A stretch of 64,000 bases of DNA from Collimonas rhizosphaerae (GCF_038896935.1 NZ_JBANDC010000005.1:248001-312000); one strand, 5' to 3'. Positions 9,445 through 19,251 are shown, counted from the stretch's first letter. Numbers and translations are program-made. Notes: generated by a model not told the origin, from the letters alone.

Positions 9445-10950
9445 ATGCGGTTATATTCCATCTTCCAGCGTCCTTCCTCGGCCAAGCTGCTGCTTGCCGC
9501 TTCCTTGGCGCTCTTGCTAAGCGCCTGCGCCGACTTTTCAGGCATCGACAAGCAATCCAGGTTAACCGACGGCAACGCGCTTTCCGGCGGCGCCGCACTG
9601 GCCAACCTGAGCAAGACCGCATGGCCGACCAGCGCCTGGTGGCAAAGCTATCGCGATCCGCAACTGGACGCCCTGGTGCAGCAGGCAGTCGCCGGCAACC
9701 CCAGCCTGAAGATCGCCCAGGCGCGCATCCGCCAGGCTTCGTCGCTGGCCGGCGTAGCTCGCGCCGCCACCCTGCCCAAGGTCGGCGCCGAAGCGACCAG
9801 CACGCGCGGCTTGTACTCCTCCGAATACATCTTCCCACCGCCGCTGGGCGGCAGCTGGAACTGGGACAATGAAATCACCGTCAAGGCCAGTTACGACCTC
9901 GACCTGTGGGACAAGGACCGCAGCGCGCTGGAATCGGCGCTCGACAACGTCCACGTCAGCGCCGCCGAAGCCCGCAGCGCGCAGCTGAACCTGGAAGTGG
10001 CGGTAGTGCGCGGCTACCTGCAGCTGGCGACGCAATACGCCCTGCGCGATATCGCCGTCACCACGCTGGCGCAGCAAACCTTGATCGCCAGCTTCGCCCA
10101 GCGCAGGCTGGCGGCAGGCCTGGGCACCCGGCTGGAAGTCAGCCAGGCCGAAACCGCCTTGCCGGACGCCCGCGCCAATATCGAGAAAATCGATGAAAAC
10201 ATCGCCCTGCTGCGCAACCAGATTGCGGCCTTGAGCGGCAAAGGCCCCGGCAGCGGCGAATCGATCCAGCGGCCGCAGCTGGCGGCGCGCCTGGTCGGCG
10301 CCGACAACAGCACGCCGCTCGCCATAGGCTTGCCAGACAACGTGCCGGCGCACCTGGTCGGCCGCCGCCCTGATGTGATCGCGCAGCGCTGGCGGGTGGA
10401 AGCCATGGACAAGAATATCGATGCCGCCAAGGCAGCGTTCTACCCGGACATCAACATTTCAGCCTTCGCCGGCTTGCAAGCGCTCGGTTTCACCAACTTC
10501 CTCAGCGCCGCCTCCGCGGTGCGCGGCGCCGGACCGGCGATTTCGCTGCCGATCTTTGAAGGCGGCCGCCTGCGCGCCAACCTCGGCGCCCAGACCGCCG
10601 CTTTCGACGCCGCCATTGAAAGCTACAACAATACGCTGGTGCAAGCGCTGCAAAGCGTGGCCGACCAGATCGTCAAGCTGAAATCGCAGCAACAGCAGCG
10701 CGCGCAGTCGGAACAGGCGCTGGCGCTGTCGAAGCAATCCTACGACCTCGCCATGCGCGGCTACCAGGCCGGGTTGACCGCCAATATCAACGTGATCCAG
10801 ACCCAGCTGGTCCTGCTGCAGCAGCAGATACGCGTAGCGCAGATCCGCGCCAGCTACCTGGATAACTGGGCGCAGCTGATGCAGGCGCTGGGCGGCGGCC
10901 TGGGCGACGATTTGCCGCAGCCGGCCGATGCCGTGGCGGCAGGAAAATAA
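9445..10950 (+). CDS. NodT-family outer membrane efflux lipoprotein
   Basis: 501 aa TolC-like outer membrane channel subunit. The N-terminus is a lipoprotein signal with lipobox LLLSAC (Cys about residue 28). Two OEP repeats follow, each with long coiled-coil helices (around residues 60-280 and 310-490); VGRRPDVIAQRWRVEAMDKN marks the start of the second. It is the first gene of a four-gene efflux operon (channel, FUSC pump, DUF1656, HlyD adaptor), an arrangement known from fusaric-acid-resistance and AaeAB-type aromatic-acid export systems. Confidence 0.93.
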   Translation: MRLYSIFQRPSSAKLLLAASLALLLSACADFSGIDKQSRLTDGNALSGGAALANLSKTAWPTSAWWQSYRDPQLDALVQQAVAGNPSLKIAQARIRQASSLAGVARAATLPKVGAEATSTRGLYSSEYIFPPPLGGSWNWDNEITVKASYDLDLWDKDRSALESALDNVHVSAAEARSAQLNLEVAVVRGYLQLATQYALRDIAVTTLAQQTLIASFAQRRLAAGLGTRLEVSQAETALPDARANIEKIDENIALLRNQIAALSGKGPGSGESIQRPQLAARLVGADNSTPLAIGLPDNVPAHLVGRRPDVIAQRWRVEAMDKNIDAAKAAFYPDINISAFAGLQALGFTNFLSAASAVRGAGPAISLPIFEGGRLRANLGAQTAAFDAAIESYNNTLVQALQSVADQIVKLKSQQQQRAQSEQALALSKQSYDLAMRGYQAGLTANINVIQTQLVLLQQQIRVAQIRASYLDNWAQLMQALGGGLGDDLPQPADAVAAGK

Positions 10951-10962
10951 GCAGCGCCGACC

Positions 10963-13077
10963 ATGAGCGAGATTGCAAGCAACCGCGAAAGCTGGCTGGA
11001 CCACCTGAAGCATGCCGCCGTCAGCTGGCTGGAGGGCCATGGCCAGGACCTGCTGTATGTCAGCAAGATCCTGCTGGCGACCCTGCTGGCGCTGGGCCTG
11101 TCGCTGCTGTTCGACCTGTCCAAGCCGGGCACCGCAATGATTACCGTGGTCATCGTACTGCAGCCGCGCAGCGGCCTGGTGCTGGCCAAGGGTTTTTATC
11201 GTTTCATCGGCACCTCGGTCGGCGTCATCATGTCGATCGTCCTGGCCGCTTCGTTTTCGCAACAGCCGGTCCTGTTCCTGGCGGCAGGCGCCTGCTGGCT
11301 GGCTTTCTGCACCGCCGGCTCGACCGTCTTCCGTAATTTCCAGTCGTATGCCTTCGTGCTGGCCGGCTACACGCTGGTCATCGTCGGCCTGCCGGCGGCG
11401 CTGCAGCCGGACCAGGCTTTCGACATCGCCATGACGCGCCTGAGCGAAGTGATGCTGGGCCTGCTCTGCGCCGGGGTGGTCAGCGACGTGCTGTTTCCCA
11501 AGCGCCTGTCCGATGTCCTGCTGCTGACGGTGCGCAAGCGTTTCGCCGATTTCAAGACCTTCATCGCGCTGGATGACGTAGCTCCCAGTTCCCGGCCGGC
11601 GCGCGAACGCATGGTGCTGCGTTTTATCGGTGAAGTGATTTCCCTGGAAGCGCTGCGCACCTCGTCGGTATTTGAAAGCGCGACCGGGCATCTGCAAAGC
11701 CTGCAGCTAAGGCAGCTGAACAACGCGTTCATGACCGCTTCCACCACCTTCCACTCGCTCGACCAGCTGTTCGGCCGCCTGCAAGCCGGCGGCAAACTGA
11801 GCACGCTGAACGCCTTGCTGATGGAATATAAAGCCATCGTGCGCGCCCTCTCCAGCCAGGACCGGACGCAGCTGGCGCAAGTGCGCCTCGCGCTGCCGCA
11901 GCGCCTGGCCGCCTTGCGCCGGGGCCTGGCGACGGCCAACGGCAGCAGTAGTGGCAACTACAGCGACAGCAGCCACGTGCTCGATTTCGACTCCGCCGCC
12001 GAGCTGCTGGCAAGGTTCGCCGATGAGCTGCAGGTCTATGCAAGGATCCATGCCGTCGTAATTCAGACTGAAATGCACATGCCCGACGACGTCCAGCTGC
12101 CCGCGCACTACGTCGCGCGCACCGACCCGACGCTGGTGCTGACCTCGGCGCTGCGAGCCGCGATCGGTTTCGGCATATCGTCGCTGTTCTGGATCGAATC
12201 GGGCTGGGTGTCCGGCACCGATGCGGTAGTCATGGCGACGGTTGTCAGCGCCCTGTTTGCCGCCGCACCATCGTCCATCAAGATCGTGCGGCAATTCATG
12301 ATCGGCGGCGCGCTAGGCGGTTTTTTCGGTTTCCTGTCGGCCTACTACCTGCAATCGCAAGCCGAAAATTTCGCCATGCTGTGCATCGCGCTGGCGCCGT
12401 TCATCCTGATTGGCGCCTGGCTCACTACCACAAAAAAATACTCTGGCATCGGCACCGGCATACTGCTGTTTTTCTTTTCCTACGCCAGCATCGGCAGCAA
12501 CTACCAGTTCGACATGCCGGCGCTGCTCAACGGCATGGCCGGCGGCCTGATCGGGGTCGCCGTCGCCTCGGTCCTGTACCAGGTCATCGATCCGTCCGAC
12601 AGCCGCTGGATCAAGCGCCGCCTGGCGCGCGCCCTGCGGCGCCAGGTGGAGGAAGCCTGCAACCGGCCTCTGCCGGGCTTGCTGGGCCGCTTTGAAAGCG
12701 GCACCCGCGACCTGCTGTCGCGTTTTGCGATTACCCATTCGCTGGATAACCCGGACGACCGCGACATCATGACCTGGCTGCTGTCAGTGCTGGAAACCGG
12801 GCGCGCCGTGATCCAGCTGCGCCAGGAAATGCTGGCCGTCACGGACCGGCAAGCGCACGACCGGATCGAGCAATCCATACGCGGCATCGCCTATCTGTTT
12901 GCCCGCCCCAGCCAGGCACGCTTGCGCGCCGCACTCGATGCGGTGCTGGCGGCGATCGCCGTGTGCGGCGCATTGCCCGCGGTGCTGGCCAACCTGCACC
13001 TGATGCGCGGCGCCATGCTGGAACGCGTCACCGTGCTGACGCCGGCCGAAACCTCAACCATCACTTCGGAGACTTGA
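10963..13077 (+). CDS. FUSC-family inner membrane efflux pump (AaeB-like)
   Basis: 704 aa. Two clusters of membrane helices (about residues 35-180 and 400-530) are each followed by a cytoplasmic region, the FUSC architecture of p-hydroxybenzoic-acid and fusaric-acid exporters. It starts 12 nt after the outer membrane gene and is followed 2 nt later by the DUF1656 gene, so the unit is clearly one operon. The exported compound is likely an aromatic or fungal carboxylic acid, by family only. Confidence 0.92.
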   Translation: MSEIASNRESWLDHLKHAAVSWLEGHGQDLLYVSKILLATLLALGLSLLFDLSKPGTAMITVVIVLQPRSGLVLAKGFYRFIGTSVGVIMSIVLAASFSQQPVLFLAAGACWLAFCTAGSTVFRNFQSYAFVLAGYTLVIVGLPAALQPDQAFDIAMTRLSEVMLGLLCAGVVSDVLFPKRLSDVLLLTVRKRFADFKTFIALDDVAPSSRPARERMVLRFIGEVISLEALRTSSVFESATGHLQSLQLRQLNNAFMTASTTFHSLDQLFGRLQAGGKLSTLNALLMEYKAIVRALSSQDRTQLAQVRLALPQRLAALRRGLATANGSSSGNYSDSSHVLDFDSAAELLARFADELQVYARIHAVVIQTEMHMPDDVQLPAHYVARTDPTLVLTSALRAAIGFGISSLFWIESGWVSGTDAVVMATVVSALFAAAPSSIKIVRQFMIGGALGGFFGFLSAYYLQSQAENFAMLCIALAPFILIGAWLTTTKKYSGIGTGILLFFFSYASIGSNYQFDMPALLNGMAGGLIGVAVASVLYQVIDPSDSRWIKRRLARALRRQVEEACNRPLPGLLGRFESGTRDLLSRFAITHSLDNPDDRDIMTWLLSVLETGRAVIQLRQEMLAVTDRQAHDRIEQSIRGIAYLFARPSQARLRAALDAVLAAIAVCGALPAVLANLHLMRGAMLERVTVLTPAETSTITSET

Positions 13078-13079
13078 CC

Positions 13080-13283
13080 ATGCCGCGCGAAATCGCACTC
13101 CTCGATGCGCTCATCCCGACCTTGCTGCTGGTGTTCATCGGCTGCCTGTTCCTGCAGATGGCGATCGACTGGATCTTCACCCGCCTGGGCCTGTTCCGTT
13201 ACGTCTGGCATCCCAGCCTGTTCCGGATCGCCCTGTTCTTTTGTATTTTCGGCGGCGCCGGACTGCTGCTGCACGCTACCTGA
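13080..13283 (+). CDS. DUF1656 small membrane protein
   Basis: 67 aa with two hydrophobic segments (ALIPTLLLVFIGCLFLQM and LFRIALFFCIFGGAGLLL). The FRYVWHPSLFRIALF block is typical of DUF1656/YdhI-like proteins (E. coli AaeX), which always accompany FUSC pumps and HlyD adaptors. The role within the pump complex is unknown. The ATG at 13080 lies 2 nt after the pump stop; longer in-frame starts would lie inside the pump gene. Confidence 0.92.
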   Translation: MPREIALLDALIPTLLLVFIGCLFLQMAIDWIFTRLGLFRYVWHPSLFRIALFFCIFGGAGLLLHAT

Positions 13284-13326
13284 TTTGCCATAAAAATTCG
13301 CCGTAAAAATTTACCTTTAGGCCGAC

Positions 13327-14223
13327 ATGAAATCCTCAAGCATTATAAAAACCCTGCTGCAAGTGGCGATTACGCTGATTGTGGTCCTGATTGCCTTCCT
13401 GCTGGTGCGCGCGCTGTGGGACCGCTACATGAATACGCCCTGGACCCGCGACGGCCGGGTGCGCGCCGACGTCATCAGCGTCGCCGCCGATGTGTCCGGG
13501 ATCGTGGTGGCGGTGCCGGTGGCCGACAACAGCTATGTGCACAAGGGCGACCTGCTGATGAAGATCGATCCGGCGCGCTACGCGCTGGCGCTGGCGCAAG
13601 CCGAAGCGACGGTGGCTGAACGGCGCATCGGGCTGAGCACCAAACAGCGCGATGCGGCGCGCCGCGCCAAACTGGATGGCGACGTGATTTCCAATGAAAA
13701 CCGTGAAAATTCGAGTGCCGATGCTTCCGCCGCCCAGGCCCAGTACCAGGCTGCCCTGGCGGCGCGCGACAGCGCCAGGCTGAACCTGGACCGCACCGAA
13801 ATCCGGGCCACGGTGGACGGCTGGATCACCAACCTCAACGTGCATGCCGGCGATTTCGCCCAGGCCGGCACGCCCAAGCTGGCGGTGATCGACGCCAATT
13901 CGTTCTGGGTGTACGGTTATTTCGAAGAGAACAAACTGCCCTTGATGAAAGTCGGCGACGCCGTCGACATGCGCCTGCTCGGCAGCGAACAGCTGATCAG
14001 CGGCCATATCGACAGCATCTCGCGCGGCATCACCGATCGCGACAATGCGCTGGGCAGCTACGGCCTGGCCAACGTGAATCCGAGCTTCAACTGGGTCCGG
14101 CTGGCGCAGCGCGTGCCGGTGCGCATCCATATCGACAAGGTGCCGGACGGCGTCACGCTGGCGGCAGGCATGACTTGCACCGTGATTGTCAAACCCGGGG
14201 AGCGGCCGGCGGCAAAACCGTAA
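13327..14223 (+). CDS. HlyD-family periplasmic adaptor (AaeA/EmrA-like)
   Basis: 298 aa membrane fusion protein: one N-terminal membrane anchor (residues 8-29), a split lipoyl/biotinyl domain (DVSGIVVAVPVADNSYVHKG and TVDGWITNLNVHAGDFAQAG), a short alpha-hairpin between them, and a beta-barrel domain. It links the FUSC pump to the outer membrane channel encoded upstream and ends the operon. Confidence 0.93.
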   Translation: MKSSSIIKTLLQVAITLIVVLIAFLLVRALWDRYMNTPWTRDGRVRADVISVAADVSGIVVAVPVADNSYVHKGDLLMKIDPARYALALAQAEATVAERRIGLSTKQRDAARRAKLDGDVISNENRENSSADASAAQAQYQAALAARDSARLNLDRTEIRATVDGWITNLNVHAGDFAQAGTPKLAVIDANSFWVYGYFEENKLPLMKVGDAVDMRLLGSEQLISGHIDSISRGITDRDNALGSYGLANVNPSFNWVRLAQRVPVRIHIDKVPDGVTLAAGMTCTVIVKPGERPAAKP

Positions 14224-14524
14224 AAATGATGCGAAGCAGGCAGCGCAAGGAATCGCCCGCACCCGCAGCCGATACCGGCTTCTTCAATCCTTGTCCGGCG
14301 GATGGAAATAATCTGCCATCAAAAACGACACCGCGCGAGCTTTGCCTGCCGCAAAAAATGCGTGCAACAACAGAGGAGATTTGACTTAAAATCAACGGCA
14401 ATCCGTTATCGCGTAAACTGCCGCGGCGGTCCGGTCCGAAGCTGCTTTTCCGCTGTCTTGCCGGATTGCCGGACCGCCGAAACAGCATAAAACCAGGATC
14501 CCCAAACTCATCTTCAGGAGGCGC
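14224..14524. other. Intergenic region before the SulP gene
   Basis: 301 bp without a supported gene. The last bases carry a strong ribosome site (AGGAGG at about 14516) for the SulP gene. No terminator with a T-tract was found for the efflux operon. Confidence 0.5.
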
Positions 14525-16231
14525 ATGAGCGCTGCACCATCCCAACATGCCGACCTGAACCCGCCGCCCGCCGCCAAACGCGCCTACCTGGCGGACCTGA
14601 TAGCCGGGCTGTCGATCGCCGGCCTGCTGCTGCCCGAGGCGGTCGCCTATTCCAGCATCGCCAACCTGCCGCCGCAAACCGGGGTGATCGCGCTGTTTGC
14701 CGGCCTGCTCTGCTACGGCCTGTTCGGCAGCAGCCGCTTTGCCATCGTCTCCGCCACCTCCTCCTCCGCAGCAGTGCTGGCGGCAGCCACGGCATCCATG
14801 GCAAACGGCGACACCGGCTTGCGCATGACGCTGGCGATCGGACTGGTGATGATTACCGGACTGTTTTTCCTGCTGGCCGGCCTGGCGCGCATGGGCGGCG
14901 TCACCGATTTCATCGCCAAGCCGGTATTGCGCGGGTTTGCCTTCGGCCTGGCGCTGGTCATCATTTTCAAGCAGTTTGCCGGCGTCGTCGGCGTGCATCC
15001 CGAGCATAGCGACATGACGCGCTTCATCCCTGAAATGGCGATGCAGGTCGGCCGCTGGAACTGGATCAGCGTCGCCGTGATGGCGGCCGCGCTGGCCTTG
15101 CTGTATCTGTTTGCGCGCCTGCGCCGGCTGCCGGGCGCGCTGCTGGTGATCGTCATCGGCGTCGCCGCCGGCCAGTGGCTGGATTTGACCCGGTATGGCG
15201 TCGGCCTGGTCGGCAGCATCCACCTGCAGCTGGCGACGCCGACACTGCCCATGCTGTCGCGCGCCGACTGGCTGCGCCTGGGCGAACTGGGCTTTGCCAT
15301 GGGCATGATCCTGTACGCCGAATCGTATGGCGCCATCCGCAGCTTCGCCATCAAGCATGGCGATACGGTGGCGCCCAACCGCGACCTGCTGGCGCTGGGC
15401 GCCTCCAACCTGCTGTCCGGCCTGTTCCACGGCATGCCGGTCGGCGCGGGTTATTCCGCCACCTCCGCCAATGAAGCTGCCGGCGCCACCTCGCGCCTGT
15501 CGGGCTGGGTGGCGGCGCTGGTGATGCTGGCGATCGTCCTGACCTTGCTGCCCGCCATCGCCCTGACGCCGGAACCGGTGCTGGCGGCGATCGTGATCCA
15601 CGCCGTCGGCCACACCCTGAATCCCGCCATCTTCCACCCTTATTTCCAGTGGCGCCGCGATCGCCTGGTGGTGATCGCTTCCGTGATCGCCGTGCTGCTG
15701 CTGGGCGTGCTGGATGGATTGCTGGCCTCGATTGCGATCAGCCTGCTGATGATGCTGCGGCAATTTTCACAATCGACCATCTCGGTGCTGGGCCAGCTCG
15801 GACAAGGCCATGATTTCGTCAATATCCGTACCCATCCGGAAGCCCGTCCGGTGTCTGGCATCTTGATCCTGCGTCCTAACGAGCCGTTGTTTTTCGCCAA
15901 TGCCGAACGCATCCTGGGCCAGGCGCGGCAGAATATCCTGGCCGCCCCGGCATCGCTGCACACGGTCGTCCTCAGCCTGGAAGAGTCTCCGGACCTGGAC
16001 AGCTCCAGCCTGGAAGGCCTGCATGATTTTTTCAATTTTATCGACAGCCGCGGCTTGCGTTTATTGCTGGCGCGGCTCAAGGATCCTGCGTATGACTGCA
16101 TGAAAAACGCCGTCGCCCCCGGCTTTCCGCTGGAATCACTGAGCGCGCTGAGCGTAGCGGAAGCCGTGCACCTGGCGCTGGCGGGCCAGCAGGCCGCAAA
16201 CCCAATCATCGAAACCCTACCCGGAGAATAA
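14525..16231 (+). CDS. SulP-family anion transporter with STAS domain
   Basis: 568 aa. The SulP membrane domain of 10-14 helices occupies about residues 20-420 (GLLLPEAVAYSSIANLPPQTG is the conserved first-helix motif). A cytoplasmic STAS domain follows from about 440 (SGILILRPNEPLFFANAE, LEESPDLDSSSLEGLHDF). Such proteins carry sulfate, bicarbonate or dicarboxylates; the substrate is not readable here. An AGGAGG site precedes the ATG. The next gene starts 2 nt after the stop. Confidence 0.93.
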   Translation: MSAAPSQHADLNPPPAAKRAYLADLIAGLSIAGLLLPEAVAYSSIANLPPQTGVIALFAGLLCYGLFGSSRFAIVSATSSSAAVLAAATASMANGDTGLRMTLAIGLVMITGLFFLLAGLARMGGVTDFIAKPVLRGFAFGLALVIIFKQFAGVVGVHPEHSDMTRFIPEMAMQVGRWNWISVAVMAAALALLYLFARLRRLPGALLVIVIGVAAGQWLDLTRYGVGLVGSIHLQLATPTLPMLSRADWLRLGELGFAMGMILYAESYGAIRSFAIKHGDTVAPNRDLLALGASNLLSGLFHGMPVGAGYSATSANEAAGATSRLSGWVAALVMLAIVLTLLPAIALTPEPVLAAIVIHAVGHTLNPAIFHPYFQWRRDRLVVIASVIAVLLLGVLDGLLASIAISLLMMLRQFSQSTISVLGQLGQGHDFVNIRTHPEARPVSGILILRPNEPLFFANAERILGQARQNILAAPASLHTVVLSLEESPDLDSSSLEGLHDFFNFIDSRGLRLLLARLKDPAYDCMKNAVAPGFPLESLSALSVAEAVHLALAGQQAANPIIETLPGE

Positions 16232-16233
16232 CC

Positions 16234-17250
16234 ATGCCAGCATGCTGGAAAACATTGGCGGCCCCGCTATGCGCTGCACTGGCGATCGCCACGGCTACAG
16301 CGGCGCACGCAGCAGAGATCGCCTTTTCCTCTCAGCGCGATTTCACCGAAATCAGCCTGACCATCAAGGATACCTATAACGCCAATCCGGATTCGGTCGC
16401 CCTCGAAATCACGCTGAGCCAGGATGCCCAGCAGCGCATGGCGGCGGCCAGCGGCGCGGCGCTGGAACAGGACCTGACCGTAGTCATTGATGGCAGGGCG
16501 GTGAGCACATCGCACGTGCAAAGCGTAGTCGATACGCCCCAGCTGCGGATCGCCATGCCGAAACAGGCCGTCATGGAACTGCTGCCGTCTTTGCTCGGCG
16601 CGAGCGCCGCGGTAAACCCTCAAGGAGCGCCGGCGGAACCAGCGGCGCTGGCGGCGCCCGCACCGGCCGACACGCATGCACCGCTGCTTGCCGCCGCGCC
16701 ATATGTGGTCCAGGCCCAGCAGGTAACACCGCCATCGGTCTCGGAGTCTCCTGCGGAATCGCCCGCGGAAGCCGCGCCGATGCCGATGCCCGCGGCACAG
16801 GAACCTGGTCTGGCGCCGGGCGTGCCGCCGGATCTGGCGATGACGCCTGCGGCAGATGCCGTACCGCCGCCACCGTCGCCTCTGCCATCCCTGCCGCCGC
16901 CACCGCCTCCGCTGGCGATTCCGTCATGGGCGCTCGGGGCATGGCTGCCGACCAGCGCCACGCCTTCGCCCTACGCCGAGATCAACCAGGGCGATCCGGT
17001 GGCGATCTACGCCAGCGCGGTCGACGCCATCAACTGCAACCGCGCCAGGCTGTCGATACTGGACAGCAGCAATGCGCGGGTTCGGCTGCGGGTCGCCCCG
17101 GATAGCCAATGCGTGATCTCCGGCGTGCGGGTCGACCGGCTGCAGCTTTCTCCGGCGCTGGAAGCCGGCAAGATCGCCATTTCACTTTATGCACCGCAGG
17201 ACGACATCAACGGCCCGCCATCCAAGGAAAGCATCTACCGCCGCAGATAG
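16234..17250 (+). CDS. Exported proline-rich protein with SecD P1-head-like domain
   Basis: 338 aa. The signal peptide ends at about AAHA (residue 27). Residues about 28-135 resemble the periplasmic P1 head subdomain of SecD: LEITLSQDAQQRMAAA, then LTVVIDGRAVSTSHV, then an IAMPKQA strand. A long Ala/Pro linker follows (about residues 130-235, with PPPPSPLPSLPPPPPPL). A C-terminal domain of about 95 residues has two cysteines (INCNRARL and DSQCVISG) that could pair. No translocase membrane segments are present. It is probably co-transcribed with the SulP gene (2-nt gap). The SecD resemblance is by eye and the function is unknown. Confidence 0.6.
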   Translation: MPACWKTLAAPLCAALAIATATAAHAAEIAFSSQRDFTEISLTIKDTYNANPDSVALEITLSQDAQQRMAAASGAALEQDLTVVIDGRAVSTSHVQSVVDTPQLRIAMPKQAVMELLPSLLGASAAVNPQGAPAEPAALAAPAPADTHAPLLAAAPYVVQAQQVTPPSVSESPAESPAEAAPMPMPAAQEPGLAPGVPPDLAMTPAADAVPPPPSPLPSLPPPPPPLAIPSWALGAWLPTSATPSPYAEINQGDPVAIYASAVDAINCNRARLSILDSSNARVRLRVAPDSQCVISGVRVDRLQLSPALEAGKIAISLYAPQDDINGPPSKESIYRRR

Positions 17251-17480
17251 GCGAACGGCCCGGCGGGCCAATAAGCATGGCCGTGCACGGGCCTGCGGCA
17301 ACGGCATTCAAGAATTTCCGATACTATAGCGAATCGATTGATAAATTAGCAGAATGTCATCGCGCGAGTGAAACTCATTGCAGCTTTACGAGTCTCAGCC
17401 GGGCAGGCGGCAGTCATGTGAAATATCACGGTACTGTAGCGTCTCCGGACTTCTGATCAATTTATTCACGACCAATATTT

Positions 17481-18005
17481 ATGCAACGCTACACAACCCC
17501 CGCCATTGTGCTGCACTGGCTGGTCGCCATCCTGATCGTCGCCACCTTTGCCCTCGGCCTGACCATGGTCGACATCCCCGGCCTGACCCCCACCAAACTG
17601 AAATATTTTTCCTGGCACAAGTGGCTGGGCGTCACCGTGCTGGGCCTGGCATGCATACGCCTGTTGTGGCGTAAAACGCAAGGCGCGCCGCCTTATCCGG
17701 ACAGCATGCAGCCATGGCAGCAGCGCGCCGCGCACGGCCTGCACATCCTTTTGTATGTGCTGATCTTTGCGGTGCCGATCTCGGGTTATTTCTACAGCCT
17801 GGCGGCCGGCGTGCCGGTGACTTATCTCGGCTTGTTCCCGATGCCGGTGCTGATAGCGCCGAATCCGGACCTGAAACCGATCCTGAAGCTGCTCCACTAC
17901 ACACTCAACATGATCATGCTGGGCGCCGTCTCGCTGCATGTGCTGGCGGCGCTCAAGCACCATTTCATCGATCGCGACGGCGTGCTGAAACGCATGCTGC
18001 CCTGA
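17481..18005 (+). CDS. Cytochrome b561
   Basis: 174 aa, four-helix di-heme b protein of the bacterial cytochrome b561 (CybB) family. Candidate heme-ligand histidines are in VLHWLVA, SWHKWLGV, LHYTLN and LHVLAALKHH. It probably oxidises ubiquinol or moves electrons in the inner membrane. It heads an operon with two YceI-family genes; b561-yceI pairs are common in proteobacteria. Confidence 0.93.
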   Translation: MQRYTTPAIVLHWLVAILIVATFALGLTMVDIPGLTPTKLKYFSWHKWLGVTVLGLACIRLLWRKTQGAPPYPDSMQPWQQRAAHGLHILLYVLIFAVPISGYFYSLAAGVPVTYLGLFPMPVLIAPNPDLKPILKLLHYTLNMIMLGAVSLHVLAALKHHFIDRDGVLKRMLP

Positions 18006-18034
18006 ACATCCCTCTCCATCACAAGGAATATTCC

Positions 18035-18607
18035 ATGACCCGTTTCCTGTTACACACCACCGCTATCGGCCTGCTCGCCATCGGCGCCAGCTGGCCGGCC
18101 GTCGCCGCTCCCCTGAAACCGGACCTGGCCAAGAGCAATGTCACCATCGTGTTCAAGCAAATGAACGTGCCGGTGGAAGCCAAGTTCAAGCAATTCACGG
18201 CGCAGATCGATTTCGACAGCGCCCAGCCCGCAGCTGCCAAAGCCAGCGTCGACATCTCGATCCCGAGCTTCGACCTGGGCGATCCTGAATACAATAAGGA
18301 AGTGCTGAAGAAAGAATGGTTCAACGCCGCGCAATTCGCCAAGGCCAGCTTTGTCGCCAGCTCGATCAAGGCCAGCGCCGGCGCGCCTGCCGGCAGCAAG
18401 TACGACGTCGCCGGCAAGCTGACCATCAAGGGCAAGACCACCGACGTCAGCTTCCCCCTGAGCGTCAAGAAAGAAGGCGGCGCGCAAGTCTTCGACGGCA
18501 ACCTGCCGATCAAGCGCCTCACCTATAACATCGGTGAAGGCGAGTGGAAAGACACCAGCATGGTGGCAGACGAAATCGTCATCAAGTTTCACCTCGTAGC
18601 GAACTAA
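18035..18607 (+). CDS. YceI-family periplasmic protein (first copy)
   Basis: 190 aa with a signal peptide (cut near AVA, residue 24) and a lipocalin-like YceI barrel, a family that binds polyisoprenoids. Typical blocks: DISIPSFDLGDPEYNKEV, KEWFNAAQFAKASFV, GKLTIKGKTTDVSFPL. The start at 18035 is set by AAGGAA 10 nt upstream; longer frames run into the b561 gene. It is paralogous to the next gene but divergent from it. Confidence 0.9.
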   Translation: MTRFLLHTTAIGLLAIGASWPAVAAPLKPDLAKSNVTIVFKQMNVPVEAKFKQFTAQIDFDSAQPAAAKASVDISIPSFDLGDPEYNKEVLKKEWFNAAQFAKASFVASSIKASAGAPAGSKYDVAGKLTIKGKTTDVSFPLSVKKEGGAQVFDGNLPIKRLTYNIGEGEWKDTSMVADEIVIKFHLVAN

Positions 18608-18647
18608 CTCGGTATTTTTTCTCTTCAAAACAAAAGGACAATCAACA

Positions 18648-19220
18648 ATGAAACTGAAACTCATCATCGCCGCTCTGCTGGCGGCCAGCGCAGCCAGTGC
18701 ATTCGCAACGGTCGATACTTACACCATCGACCCTAACCATACCTATCCGAGCTTCACCGCTGACCATATGGGAATTTCCTTCTGGCGCGGTAAATTCGAA
18801 AAGACCAGCGGCAGCGTGACGCTGGACCGTGCCGCCAAGACCGGCTCCATCGATATCCGCATCGATGCAAGTTCCATCGATTTCGGCCAGGCAAAGATGA
18901 ACGAACATGCATCCAGCCCTGACATATTCGACGTCAAGAAATACCCTGAGGTGACCTACAAAGGCACATCGGTGAAATTCGACGGCGACAAGCCGGTCTC
19001 GGTTGACGGCGAACTGACCCTGCACGGCGTCACCAAGCCGGTCACGCTGACCATCAATTCTTTCAAGTGCATCCAGCATCCGATGCTGAAACGCGAAGTC
19101 TGCGGCGCCGATGCAAGCGCTTCCTTCAACCGCAGCGACTTCGGCATCACCTACGGCTTGCCGATGTTCTCGCCGGAAGTGAAGCTGGCGATCCAGGTCG
19201 AAGGCATCAAGAGCAACTGA
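18648..19220 (+). CDS. YceI-family periplasmic protein (second copy)
   Basis: 190 aa, signal peptide ending near SAFA. The classical YceI core is present: YTIDPNHTYPSFTADHMG, FWRGKFEKTSGSV, HASSPDIFDVKKYPEVTY, LTLHGVTKPVTL. It is closer to E. coli YceI than the preceding paralogue. Third gene of the b561 operon, with a good AAAGGA ribosome site. The imperfect hairpin with T-tract at 19252-19282 probably ends the operon. Confidence 0.93.
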   Translation: MKLKLIIAALLAASAASAFATVDTYTIDPNHTYPSFTADHMGISFWRGKFEKTSGSVTLDRAAKTGSIDIRIDASSIDFGQAKMNEHASSPDIFDVKKYPEVTYKGTSVKFDGDKPVSVDGELTLHGVTKPVTLTINSFKCIQHPMLKREVCGADASASFNRSDFGITYGLPMFSPEVKLAIQVEGIKSN

Positions 19221-19251
19221 TCCGGTCACAGCCGGCAGCTGCCTGACACAA

